Part shown: piece after piece, positions 32,851 through 41,480 of the stretch
How the letters are laid out: the number at the start of each line of letters is the position of its first letter
Numbering within the stretch: the stretch's first letter is position 1
Source of the DNA: Paracidovorax avenae ATCC 19860
GTDB taxonomy: Bacteria; Pseudomonadota; Gammaproteobacteria; Burkholderiales; Burkholderiaceae_C
Direction: 5' to 3'
Length of the DNA: 64,000 nucleotides
Assembly (NCBI RefSeq): GCF_000176855.2
Contig: NC_015138.1
Coordinates: forward strand, 2,790,001-2,854,000
Notes under the pieces: model-generated
What the model was told of the DNA's origin: nothing
Seen by the model: only the letters and a program-made list of their open reading frames with translations
Database searches by the model: none
Translations under genes and position numbers: made by a program

Positions 32851-34428
32851 TCAGAACTGGAAGTAGAGGAAGCGCGTTTCCCGGTGCAGGTTGGCCAGGC
32901 ACAGGAACAGCAGGGCCAGGGTGGCGGCGAGCCATGCGGCATTCGGCCGCCAGCGCATCCACGCCGGCCAGGCCTCCTGCGGGCGCGCGAGCGCGGGCGA
33001 GAAGTGCCCGAGGATCTGGTGCGAATTCGGGGCCAGCCACACGATCGCCAGCAGCAGCACCAGGTACACGGCCTGCAGGTGCCGGCCGGCGAGCACCCGC
33101 CACGGCAGTTCACCGGTCCATGCCAGCCCCAGGACACTGCCCAGCGGCTCCACGCCCCGCACGCCGGCCATGCCGCGCAGCAGGTCCAGCGCATCCTGCA
33201 CATGGGCGGCGCGGAAGAACGCATGCGCCACCATCACGGTCACTAAGGTCAGCAGCACGCAGAAGGCGCGCCACAGCCAGCGGCTCCATGCCCTGGAGGG
33301 CGCGATGCGCCCGCCCACCACGATGCGCCAGGCGTGGTTCACGCACAGGTAGCTACCATGCAGCAGGCCGTAGATGAAGAACTGCAGGCCCGCACCGTGC
33401 CAGATGCCGGCCAGGCCCATGGTGTAGAGCGTGGGCACGGCGATCATCATGGCGAAGCCGCCCGGCGTGCGGCTGCCCGCGGAGCCCACGGCCAGGCCCC
33501 GCCGGTTGCGCCACCGCGACAGCTGCATGGCCATGGGATAGTACAGGTAGGCGGTGAGATAGCGCGTGAGCGTCATGTGCCAGCGCGACCAGTATTCGAT
33601 GATGCAGGGGGCCTTGAACGGCGAATTGAAGTTCAGCGGAAAGCGGATGCCGAACATCTTCGCCAGGCCCAGGGCCATGTCCGAATAGCCCGAGAAGTCG
33701 AAGTACAGCTGCATGGCATATGCCAGGCTGGTACCCCACGCCCCCCAGAACCCCAGCTGCGCGGGCGCGGCAAACCCCGCATCGGCATAGGGCGCGATGG
33801 TGTCGGCCAGCAGCACCTTCTTGGCCAGGCCGATCACGAACAGCGTGCCGCCGATCGACAGGTTCTCCGCCCGGAAGCGGTAGTTCTGCGCATCGGCGAA
33901 CTGCGGCATCATTTCCTTGTGGTGCAGCACCGGCCCCGCGATCAGGTGCGGGAAGAAGGTGACGAACAGCGTGTGGTTGAGCAGGCTGGGCGACTTGACC
34001 ATGCCCGCCTTGCAATCCAGCAGGTAGCCGATCTGGGTGAACGTGAAGAAGGAAATCCCGAGCGGCAGCAGGATGTCCTCCACCGGGCCCTGCCCCACGC
34101 CCCACTCCCGCAGCAGGCCGAGCAGCGCGGCGAAGTACTTGTAGTGGAACAGCAGCGCCAGGTTGCAGGCGATGCCGAAGGCCACCGTCCACCACTGCAT
34201 GCGGGGCCGGTGTGCGCTGCGCACGATGAGCAGGCTCACCAGGTAGTTGAAGGCGATGGAGGCCGCCAGCAGCACCACGAAGCGCGGGTTCCACCAGCCG
34301 TAGAACACGAACGACACCACGCAGAGCCACAGGGCCGCCCACCGCAGGCGGACGGCGCCCAGCGCGTAATAGCCCGCCAGCGCCACGGGCAGGAAGAGGA
34401 AGAGGAACAGGTAGGAGTTGAACAGCAT
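32851..34428 (-). CDS. AlgI/DltB-type membrane-bound O-acyltransferase (MBOAT)
   Basis: The 525-residue membrane protein has the MBOAT signature: catalytic-region His344 in GIWHGAG and His357 in GLLHGSY. Early segments LFLFLFLPVALAGYYALGAV and the LLLPLGISFFTFTQIGYLLD stretch are typical of AlgI. It should carry an acyl or aminoacyl group across the inner membrane to periplasmic SGNH partners. It follows two AlgJ/X-like genes (10 bp from the nearer) and precedes algF. AlgI and DltB belong to one family, so a DltC-like donor, encoded convergently, is mechanistically possible in place of the usual acetyl donor. Confidence 0.9.
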   Translation of the reverse strand: MLFNSYLFLFLFLPVALAGYYALGAVRLRWAALWLCVVSFVFYGWWNPRFVVLLAASIAFNYLVSLLIVRSAHRPRMQWWTVAFGIACNLALLFHYKYFAALLGLLREWGVGQGPVEDILLPLGISFFTFTQIGYLLDCKAGMVKSPSLLNHTLFVTFFPHLIAGPVLHHKEMMPQFADAQNYRFRAENLSIGGTLFVIGLAKKVLLADTIAPYADAGFAAPAQLGFWGAWGTSLAYAMQLYFDFSGYSDMALGLAKMFGIRFPLNFNSPFKAPCIIEYWSRWHMTLTRYLTAYLYYPMAMQLSRWRNRRGLAVGSAGSRTPGGFAMMIAVPTLYTMGLAGIWHGAGLQFFIYGLLHGSYLCVNHAWRIVVGGRIAPSRAWSRWLWRAFCVLLTLVTVMVAHAFFRAAHVQDALDLLRGMAGVRGVEPLGSVLGLAWTGELPWRVLAGRHLQAVYLVLLLAIVWLAPNSHQILGHFSPALARPQEAWPAWMRWRPNAAWLAATLALLFLCLANLHRETRFLYFQF

Positions 34429-34438
34429 GGCGGCTCGG

Positions 34439-35548
34439 TCAGGGCAGCGCCGCCAGCGCGCGACGCTCCTCGGCGCTCAGTGGCAGCGAGAGCGAGAGCT
34501 CGGAGAACTGCCAGACCACCAGCCGGACGCTGGCGGGCCAGCGCTCCTGCCGGGCCAGCGCCGAGAGCATCGCGCCCGCGAAATAGCCGCCGTCCTGGCT
34601 CTGGTTCCACACCTCCCGCCCCAGCCGGCGGCCCAGGCGTTCCGCGAAGTCGCTGCGCAGGCCGTTGGAGTCGCCCAGCAGCAGCACCTCGGCCTGCGGG
34701 CCTTCGTCCAGCAAGCCGCCCGCGTGCACGGGCCGCACGTGCTCGGGAACGACACGCTCCACAGGCGGGCGCCAGCCGTCCGGCGCATGCTCCAGGCCGG
34801 CCAGCACGATGAGGTCGCCCATGCGCGGCTCCGGCGCCGTGCCCCGCTGCGCCTCGAACACCTGGCCGCCCGGCCCTCCCAGGAGCGGCAGCGCCACCTC
34901 GGCCGCGCGGGCCGCCGCGGCTTCCGCGCCCGGGGGCGCCATGTGCACATCGGTGCGGTAGAAGGCCTGGGGCAGGCTGGACAGCGCCGGGCGCAGGTCT
35001 GCGTAGGGAACGCCGCCGGCGGCCAGCGCCTGCTGCCAGGCGTCCAGCCGGGCCTGCAGGGGCCGGGACACCTCCAGGCCGCACAGGTGCGCGGATTCGA
35101 TGCGCGACTTGTCGGGCACGACAGCGACCACGGTGCGGATGCCTGCCTGGCCGAGCCGCCCCGTCCAGTGGCGCATGAGCTTCAGGCGCTGCGAGAAGGC
35201 ATCGCCCTGGCCGGGCTGCGGCTGCAGGCCGTCGCGGTAGAACAGCCAGCCCGGGCAGCCTTCCCGCACCTGCGGCCCCAGGTCGCCCAGGAGCCGGTAG
35301 CGCAGTGCCGCGCTCCACAGGTCGATGCGGCCCTGCCCCGGCAGCGTGCCCAGCGCCCGGTTGAGCTGGTTGCCGGCCCGGCCGTCCACCCAGTGGTCCG
35401 GCTGCCATTCGGAAGGATCGATCTGCATCCGGGCCAGGCGCGCCGCGCTCCAGGCGCAGCCCGCGGCCAGCACCAGGGCCACCGCGATGGCGAACCACCG
35501 GTGGCCGGCCCAGCGGTCGCCGCCCGGCGGCGTCTTGGGTCCATCCAT
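34439..35548 (-). CDS. AlgJ-like SGNH acyltransferase (second paralogue)
   Basis: The 369-residue protein has an N-terminal membrane anchor (WFAIAVALVLAAGCAWSAA) and an SGNH domain with Asp200 and His202 in YRTDVHM and Ser294 in LLGDSNG. These are the catalytic residues of AlgJ and AlgX. AlgJ probably takes the acyl group from AlgI and passes it on. The start lies 3 bp behind the stop of the previous AlgJ/AlgX-like gene, so the two are coupled. No strong ribosome binding site is visible. Confidence 0.82.
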   Translation of the reverse strand: MDGPKTPPGGDRWAGHRWFAIAVALVLAAGCAWSAARLARMQIDPSEWQPDHWVDGRAGNQLNRALGTLPGQGRIDLWSAALRYRLLGDLGPQVREGCPGWLFYRDGLQPQPGQGDAFSQRLKLMRHWTGRLGQAGIRTVVAVVPDKSRIESAHLCGLEVSRPLQARLDAWQQALAAGGVPYADLRPALSSLPQAFYRTDVHMAPPGAEAAAARAAEVALPLLGGPGGQVFEAQRGTAPEPRMGDLIVLAGLEHAPDGWRPPVERVVPEHVRPVHAGGLLDEGPQAEVLLLGDSNGLRSDFAERLGRRLGREVWNQSQDGGYFAGAMLSALARQERWPASVRLVVWQFSELSLSLPLSAEERRALAALP

Positions 35549-35551
35549 GGC

Positions 35552-36562
35552 TCAGCCGCCCAGCGCGGCCTGGAGCCTGCGGTTCCAGTCCGCGTCGCTG
35601 ATGAGCGCCGGGCCGTCCCAGAGCCCGCGGGCATCCGGCCCCAGGTGGAAGTTGGGCTCGAACAGCTGCCAGACGAGCACCTGCGGCGGCTGCTTGCGGA
35701 AGCCTTCCGATTCCAGGTATTCCATCAGGACGGACCAGAACCCCACGTCGCCCGGCTTCCAGTTCACCGAGACGCGCCGGTCGAGCAGGTTCGAGAGCTT
35801 CTGGGCGAAGCCGAAGTACGGCTGCACCATGCTGTTGCCCGTCACATGCACCGGCGCCGGAATGTCGGCCAGCAGGCTGTCGGCTTCCACCGCGCGGCGC
35901 ACGGTGAAGGTCTCCCGCCCGACGGCCTTGCGCTGCTCCGGCGAGAGGAAGCGGTCCGCCAGGTCGCCGTAGCGGCGTTCGTTGGACAGGCTGCCCAGCG
36001 GCAAGCCCGTGCCCGGATCGCCGGCCAGCTTCGGCACCAGGCTGCGGATCAGGTCGGCGGTGGCCTGGGCCGTGGCGTCCGCCGCGGGCTGGGCCCAGTG
36101 CTGGTCGGTACGGTAATAGACGGGCTGGCCCGCCGCGCGCAGCGCGCGCAGGGGTGTTTCATCGTCGAAAGTGGGGATGTCCGCGGCGCGCATTTTCTCG
36201 ACGATGCGCGCATAGCGGGTGCGCATTTCGGGCACGAGGGCCATGCCGTCGGGCAGCTTGTCCTCGTAGATCACCATCTTGTCGGGAAGCACGGGCGCAA
36301 CCAGCAGGATGCCTTTCGCCGCCAGCCTGCGCCGCACGTCGGCCACCCGCGCGACCGTGGCATCGATGCCGGCCCAGTCCGGCGTGGCGGCATTGCCCCA
36401 GCCTGCGAAAAGGTAGTTGTCCTTGCCCGTCACGGCCAGCGTCGCCGTCTGCTGCTGGGCTGCGACGGGCAGCGCGAGCGCCAGCGGCCAGGCCAGCAGG
36501 GAGCGCCGGCGCAGGGATCGGCCCATGGCACGCACCGGGAAAGCGGACGGGATCGTCGTCAT
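35552..36562 (-). CDS. AlgX/AlgJ-like SGNH acyltransferase (first paralogue)
   Basis: The 336-residue precursor has a signal peptide (RRSLLAWPLALALPVAAQQQ) and an SGNH domain: Asp153 and His155 in YYRTDQHWAQ, and Ser244 in VTGNSMVQP. In alginate systems AlgX transfers acetyl onto the polymer in the periplasm while AlgJ relays it from AlgI. Two paralogues here are consistent with that relay. It lies 10 bp behind nfrA. It lacks an obvious C-terminal carbohydrate-binding module, unlike Pseudomonas AlgX, so AlgJ is the closer match by length. Confidence 0.82.
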   Translation of the reverse strand: MTTIPSAFPVRAMGRSLRRRSLLAWPLALALPVAAQQQTATLAVTGKDNYLFAGWGNAATPDWAGIDATVARVADVRRRLAAKGILLVAPVLPDKMVIYEDKLPDGMALVPEMRTRYARIVEKMRAADIPTFDDETPLRALRAAGQPVYYRTDQHWAQPAADATAQATADLIRSLVPKLAGDPGTGLPLGSLSNERRYGDLADRFLSPEQRKAVGRETFTVRRAVEADSLLADIPAPVHVTGNSMVQPYFGFAQKLSNLLDRRVSVNWKPGDVGFWSVLMEYLESEGFRKQPPQVLVWQLFEPNFHLGPDARGLWDGPALISDADWNRRLQAALGG

Positions 36563-36572
36563 GGAGAAGGTC

Positions 36573-39500
36573 TCAGTAGGAATAGGACAGGTTCATGAAC
36601 ACGCCGCGCGCGCGGCTCGCGTCGCCGCCGCCGAGGTTGGCGCGGTACTGCAGGCTCCAGTCGATGTGGGAGCGCTGGGCGGTATAGCGGTCGCCCGCGA
36701 GCCAGTAGCGGAAATTCACGCCGGGGCCGGCCGACACCGACCAGGAGCGGCCGTTGCCCGCCAGGTCGAAGGAGCCGAAGCCCGCCACCGGAACACCGGA
36801 GGCACGGTTGCGGTTGGAATACCAGTCCGCGGCCACGCTGAGGTGCGGGAAGATGACCAGGCGGTCGCTGTAGGGCGTGAGGAAGCTGCGGCCGGCGCGC
36901 ACCTCCCCGGCGACGAAGCCCTGCCCCCGCTTGAGGCGGCCTTCGCCGGCGGCCAGGACATCGCCCGAGGTGTTGCGCACGGCGTAGCGCACGGGCGTGT
37001 CCAGCAGGGTGTAGCCGGCCTGCAGGTAGCCTTCCATCGTGAACCAGTCGCTCGCATCCAGGCGCAGGCCCGTGCCGTCGTAGAAGCCGTAGAGCATGTA
37101 GGCCTGCCAGCCGCCGGAGCCCCGGCCTGACTCGTAGTTGACGGCGCTGGCCTGGTTGTTCAGCTGGCAGCGCACGTCGTCCGCCGCGGGGTTGAGCGCT
37201 CCGCTGCGTGACGCACGGCCCAGCAGGAACTGCCGCTCGATACCGAAGGTGAGGTTGGTGGAGGCCGAAGGAGTCAGCCGCGCGCCGATCGCCCCCGTGG
37301 TGGACGGCAGGCCCGACACGCCGCGCGAGCGGGTCTCGGCGACATCGATCGTGCCACCGCAGGGATTGCTTACCACCTGGGCCCCGGTCACGTCCGTGCC
37401 GCTGCGCAGCGTATTCGACACCCGGCCATAGACGTCGAAGGTGGTGTTGCTCGAATTGAGGAACTGCGGCGGCCTCCAGTACACCTCGGTGGTGGAGAAG
37501 ACCGAATCGCCGGGCACCGACACCGGCTGCCCGACCAGGGCATTGGATGCCGAACGGGCGCCGCGGTAGCCCACCGAAGCGTTCACGCCCCATTCGCGCG
37601 AGAAATTGCCTACGGCGCTGCGGGTGTCGAACCGCTGCTGGGCATCCAGCGGCAGCTTGCCGGCATCCGCGTCGTCGATGGCCTGCCGCAGCATGGCGGC
37701 GGCCGCGGGCCGGTTGCCGGTGGCAGCGGTGGCGTAGGCCTCGTCCAGCACGTTGGTGGCCGGGGCCTCGCCGGTGCTGCGCGCGGCCACGAAATCCTGC
37801 AGCGCCAGCTGCGGCCGGTCTTCGGCGAGGTACAGGTACGCGCGCTGCCGCAGCAGCGTGGCGTCCGCAGGGGTGGACTGCAGGGCGGCATCCAGGCGCT
37901 GCAGCGCCTCCTGGCGCTCTGCGCGGTCGCCCGCGGCCAGCGCGATGGTCAGCAGGTTCTGGTTGGCCGCGTTGGCCGGCTGTTCCGCCACGGCCTTGCG
38001 CGCGAGCACGATGGCGTCCGCATAGCGTTTCTGCCCGTAGGCCGCATAGGCGCGCGCGGCGGGATTGTCGGTGCCCGGCGCGTCCCAGGGCTGCAGTTCG
38101 CAGGTGGTGCCGTAAGGCGTTTCGCGGCACATCTGCAGCGGCGCATAGGCCGTGACGTCGCCCGGCACGGCCGACCGGCCCCAGCGCGTGGCCTCCGCGG
38201 CACGTGAGCGCCGGGCGGCTGCCTGCGCATCGTCCGCGGGCAGCGGATCCAGTAGCGCGAGCGCCTGCGCGGGCCGCCCCGCAGCCAGGGCGAGGTCCGC
38301 ACCGATCAGCCGCGTATCGCGGCGCTGCGCATCGTCGATCCAGTCGTGCCCGAGCACCGCCTGGATGTCTTCCTGGGCGGCATCGGAGCGCCCCAGTTGC
38401 TGGCGCAGGTAGGCCCGCAGCAGCTGCACGGCGGTGTTCTCCTCGTCCACCTGCAGCGCCGCGGTGGCGGCCTGCTCCGCCCCTGCGATGTCCTGGGTGC
38501 TCTGCAGGATGCCGATGAGCAGCATCTGGTGGCTGGGCACGTCCGGGGCCAGCCGGACGGCCTCCCGGGCATCTGCCACGCCCTCGAGCGGCTTGTTCCG
38601 GGCGATGGCGTCGTAGGCCTTCTGCGCGTGCTGGTTGGCGATGGCCTGACGCGCGAGCCGCACGCGGGCCTCGATGTCGCCCCGGTTCGGCGCGCCCAGC
38701 GCCATGGCTTCGGCCCCGGCGCGGATGGCGTCCTCGTAGCGCTGCCCGTCCTGCAGTGCATCCAGCCAGAGCAGCACCCAGGGCCCCTGGCTCGGGTCCA
38801 GCCGCACGGCGGCCTCGGCGGTGCGCGCAGCCTGGGCGTAGTCGCCCCGGTTGTATTGTTCGTAAGCCTGCGTGGCGACCGGAAAACCGCGCCGGTACGC
38901 TTCCGTTGTGGCTACCCCCTGCGCCGCGGGCTGGGGCCGCAGGTTGGCCACGGCCGCTTCCAGCTCGGGGCTGGACGCCCCGCGGGCCACCGCCTGCTCC
39001 GCGGCGCGCAGCGCATCCTCGTTGCGGCCCAGCTTCTGCAGTGCATAAACGCGCAGCAACTGCAGCCGCGCGACGTCCGGGCGCAACTGCAGCGCCGCAT
39101 CGGCGCGCTGCAGGGCGCGCTCGTAGCGGCCGCGTGCATAGGCCCGGTAGCCTTCGTTGGCCAGGCGCCAGGCCCGGCCGCGCAGCACCGGACCCCGCGC
39201 GGACTTGCGCTTGCGCAGCGCGGGACGCGGCTCCGCCGGGGAACCTGCACCGGCGCGCACCGAGGACGGGCGCTCTGCCCTCCCCGGCGCTTGCTGGGTG
39301 GAATCCTGCGGTGCAGCAGGCAGGAAAACCGGCGGCGGCCGGTTCGACACGGCATAGAGGCGGGCCGGCCACCACGGCAGCGGCGGCGGCATGTCCACGA
39401 CGATGTCGGCCTTGCCGGGGCGCGGAGCCTCGGCGTCCGCCTCCCGGTCCGCCGGCCCGCGTCCGGCGCCCGGATCGCCGTGCAGCGCCAGTTCCATCAG

Positions 39501-39758
39501 CATGCGCCGCGCCATGGCGTCGCGCGGATCCAGCAGCGTGTGGGCCGCGTGGACCACCGGCTCCGTCGGCAGGTCGGGCAGATGGGACGGGCGCGGCAGG
39601 CTGAGGCTGTAGCTCATGGCAAGCCGCAGCGGCGGATCGTCCTGGCTTTCGTCCACCTTCGCGGCATGCTGCAGGCCGGCCGTGGCCATGGCGGGCGCGA
39701 CGGGCCACAGGGCGGCCAGGGAAACCGCCAGGATCGTGCGGTGGCTCAGTCGGTTCAT
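36573..39758 (-). CDS. nfrA: NfrA-like outer-membrane exopolysaccharide export protein (TPR + beta-barrel)
   Basis: The 1061-residue precursor starts MNRLSHRTILAVSLAALWPV with an Ala-rich signal. A Pro-rich linker (about 100-190) is followed by many tetratricopeptide repeats (YRAYARGRYERALQRADAAL; AYEQYNRGDYAQAARTAEAA; YAAYGQKRYADAIVLARKAV). From about residue 720 a beta-barrel region runs to the C-terminal NLSYSY. This TPR-plus-barrel plan fits NfrA (phage N4 adsorption protein A) and BcsC-type exporters. The ATG overlaps the nfrB stop by ATGA. The frame is also open upstream, but only inside nfrB. It should take the polymer made by NfrB across the outer membrane, and is a possible phage receptor. 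Confidence 0.82.
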   Translation of the reverse strand: MNRLSHRTILAVSLAALWPVAPAMATAGLQHAAKVDESQDDPPLRLAMSYSLSLPRPSHLPDLPTEPVVHAAHTLLDPRDAMARRMLMELALHGDPGAGRGPADREADAEAPRPGKADIVVDMPPPLPWWPARLYAVSNRPPPVFLPAAPQDSTQQAPGRAERPSSVRAGAGSPAEPRPALRKRKSARGPVLRGRAWRLANEGYRAYARGRYERALQRADAALQLRPDVARLQLLRVYALQKLGRNEDALRAAEQAVARGASSPELEAAVANLRPQPAAQGVATTEAYRRGFPVATQAYEQYNRGDYAQAARTAEAAVRLDPSQGPWVLLWLDALQDGQRYEDAIRAGAEAMALGAPNRGDIEARVRLARQAIANQHAQKAYDAIARNKPLEGVADAREAVRLAPDVPSHQMLLIGILQSTQDIAGAEQAATAALQVDEENTAVQLLRAYLRQQLGRSDAAQEDIQAVLGHDWIDDAQRRDTRLIGADLALAAGRPAQALALLDPLPADDAQAAARRSRAAEATRWGRSAVPGDVTAYAPLQMCRETPYGTTCELQPWDAPGTDNPAARAYAAYGQKRYADAIVLARKAVAEQPANAANQNLLTIALAAGDRAERQEALQRLDAALQSTPADATLLRQRAYLYLAEDRPQLALQDFVAARSTGEAPATNVLDEAYATAATGNRPAAAAMLRQAIDDADAGKLPLDAQQRFDTRSAVGNFSREWGVNASVGYRGARSASNALVGQPVSVPGDSVFSTTEVYWRPPQFLNSSNTTFDVYGRVSNTLRSGTDVTGAQVVSNPCGGTIDVAETRSRGVSGLPSTTGAIGARLTPSASTNLTFGIERQFLLGRASRSGALNPAADDVRCQLNNQASAVNYESGRGSGGWQAYMLYGFYDGTGLRLDASDWFTMEGYLQAGYTLLDTPVRYAVRNTSGDVLAAGEGRLKRGQGFVAGEVRAGRSFLTPYSDRLVIFPHLSVAADWYSNRNRASGVPVAGFGSFDLAGNGRSWSVSAGPGVNFRYWLAGDRYTAQRSHIDWSLQYRANLGGGDASRARGVFMNLSYSY

Positions 39759-41452
39759 GCGGTTCGGGCCTGCGGGGAAGCGTGGGAAAACTCTGCGGCA
39801 TGGGCCGACTCTTCGCGCTGGAAGGAAATCGCCTCTTCCAGCGTGCCCTCGTCGAGCCAGCCGTTCTCCAGCAGGATGGTGCCCAGCGGCCGGCCGGAGG
39901 CGCTTTGCAATTGCAGTGCCTGGTCGAGGTGCGCCTCGTCGATCGCGCGCCAGGACAGCAGCACTTCGCCCAGGCGCCGGCGGCGCTGCACCAGCTGGTC
40001 CGCCGAGGGGAAATCGTGCATGGTCTTGTCCCAGACCAGCCGGGTGCCGAACAGCTTGTTGGACAGGAAGAGCTTCCAGGCCCGCGCCGCCGCCATGGCG
40101 TTGATGCAGTTGCCCACGATCATGCGCGGCACCGACAGCAGCCCGTGCTCCCAGCCGTACATGCTGGTCACGAAATAGGCGCGCTGCACCACCCGGAGCA
40201 TCAGGGCGAAGGCGTTGAGGCCCATCACCGTCATGAGCCATCCGCCGGGCGAGAACACCGAGGGGTAATAGACCGTCCACCAGCCCAGCGCGTCGGCGAT
40301 GAAGAACAGCAGGAAGTTGAACATCAGCAGGTAGCCGAGCATGGCCATGAAGGACGTGACCAGCCCCTTGCGGTCGCGGAAGAGCAGGTATTTGGTCGCC
40401 AGCGATCCGCTCCAGCCCACCTGTTCCCAGCCCTGCAGGCCGATGCCCAGCGTCCAGCGCGCCTTCTGCCGGTAGGCCGTGCGGAAGGTGTCGGGGAAGA
40501 ATTCGCGCACGCCCAGGGGCATCTGGATCGTGCCGGTCTTCTCGCGCCCCAGGCCGAACCAGCCCACGCGGCGCGTGACGTAATCCACGTTGAACTTGCC
40601 GAAGATCTGCTTCATCCCCATGCGGCTCAGGCGCGTGCCGATGTCGTAGTCCTCGGTCAGGCTGTCCACGTTGAAAGGCTGGTTGTCCATGGTGCGCGAC
40701 AGCTCGTGCAGCGCCCGGTGCGAGAAGCACGTGCCCACCCCGGCGGACGGCACCATGCTCGACATGCTCTCGCGCACCACGAGGTCCTTGCTGTGCCACT
40801 CCGCGAATTCGTCCATGTAGGTGCCGGCGACGATTTCGAACCAGCTGCGCTCCAGCGAGGTGACCGGCAGCTGGATGAAATCCATGCGCGGCAGCAGGTA
40901 GTTGTAGTACTTGAGCTCCAAGGGGTGGAGCACGTCTTCGCTGTCGTGCAGCACGACGCCCGCGAAAGGTGCGGGCATGTGCTTTTCATGGCGGAAGAGC
41001 GCCTGCACGATCCAGTTGAGGCAGTCGGCCTTGCAGGTCGGCCCGTCGTGCGGCACCTCCACGCGCACCAGCTGGCGGTAGCGGCGGCGCATGCGTTCCA
41101 CCTCCGCGATGGTGCGGGCATCGTTGCGGTAGGTGCCGACGAAGATCGTGTAGTCCTTGTATTCCAGCGTGGACACCATGTTGCTCAGCATGGGCGCGAT
41201 CACGTCGTACTCCAGCCAGGCGGGCACCATGATGGCCATCGGCTGCTCGGGCCGGTCGCGCAGCTCCTGCGCGGTGAGGCGCTTGTACCGGCGCCGCACC
41301 ATCACGCTGCGGTAGGCCTGCCGCGTCCAGTACCACACGTCGATGAACAGGTCATCGATGCTCGACAGCAGGATGACCACGCTCACCACCGCCGTGAGGA
41401 TCTCCAGGCAGCGGTAGTAATCCGCGAAGAAATAAGGCCAGTACAGCGACAT
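39755..41452 (-). CDS. nfrB: NfrB-like processive glycosyltransferase with C-terminal c-di-GMP-type MshEN motif
   Basis: The 565-residue membrane protein has two N-terminal helices, a GT2 domain with VVLHDSEDVL (D-x-D-like), LTEDYDIG and QKARW (processive-synthase Q-x-x-R-W), then further helices (LVTSFMAMLGYLLMFNFLLF). Residues of about 497-545 carry RRRLGEVLLSWRAIDEAHLD and GRPLGTILLENGWLDE, the repeated RLGxxLL pattern of the MshEN domain known to bind c-di-GMP. E. coli NfrB has the same plan and makes a ManNAc-containing glycan needed for phage N4 adsorption. This copy is shorter than the E. coli protein. It is followed by nfrA with an overlap, and preceded 28 bp upstream by the bcsB-like gene. 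Confidence 0.88.
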   Translation of the reverse strand: MSLYWPYFFADYYRCLEILTAVVSVVILLSSIDDLFIDVWYWTRQAYRSVMVRRRYKRLTAQELRDRPEQPMAIMVPAWLEYDVIAPMLSNMVSTLEYKDYTIFVGTYRNDARTIAEVERMRRRYRQLVRVEVPHDGPTCKADCLNWIVQALFRHEKHMPAPFAGVVLHDSEDVLHPLELKYYNYLLPRMDFIQLPVTSLERSWFEIVAGTYMDEFAEWHSKDLVVRESMSSMVPSAGVGTCFSHRALHELSRTMDNQPFNVDSLTEDYDIGTRLSRMGMKQIFGKFNVDYVTRRVGWFGLGREKTGTIQMPLGVREFFPDTFRTAYRQKARWTLGIGLQGWEQVGWSGSLATKYLLFRDRKGLVTSFMAMLGYLLMFNFLLFFIADALGWWTVYYPSVFSPGGWLMTVMGLNAFALMLRVVQRAYFVTSMYGWEHGLLSVPRMIVGNCINAMAAARAWKLFLSNKLFGTRLVWDKTMHDFPSADQLVQRRRRLGEVLLSWRAIDEAHLDQALQLQSASGRPLGTILLENGWLDEGTLEEAISFQREESAHAAEFSHASPQARTA

Positions 41453-41480
41453 GCCGGCTCGGTCCGTTCAGCAGGCGGCC

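Noticed and set aside
36559..39801. Long open frame of over 1000 codons antisense-like in another frame of nfrA
   Set aside because: It is Arg/Gly/Ala-rich without any recognisable domain and lies in a shifted frame of a gene with clear TPR repeats; long spurious frames are expected at this GC content.
39759..40799. Upstream extension of nfrA to 40799
   Set aside because: The added 347 residues lie inside nfrB in another frame, and a signal peptide begins at the ATG at 39758, which overlaps the nfrB stop.
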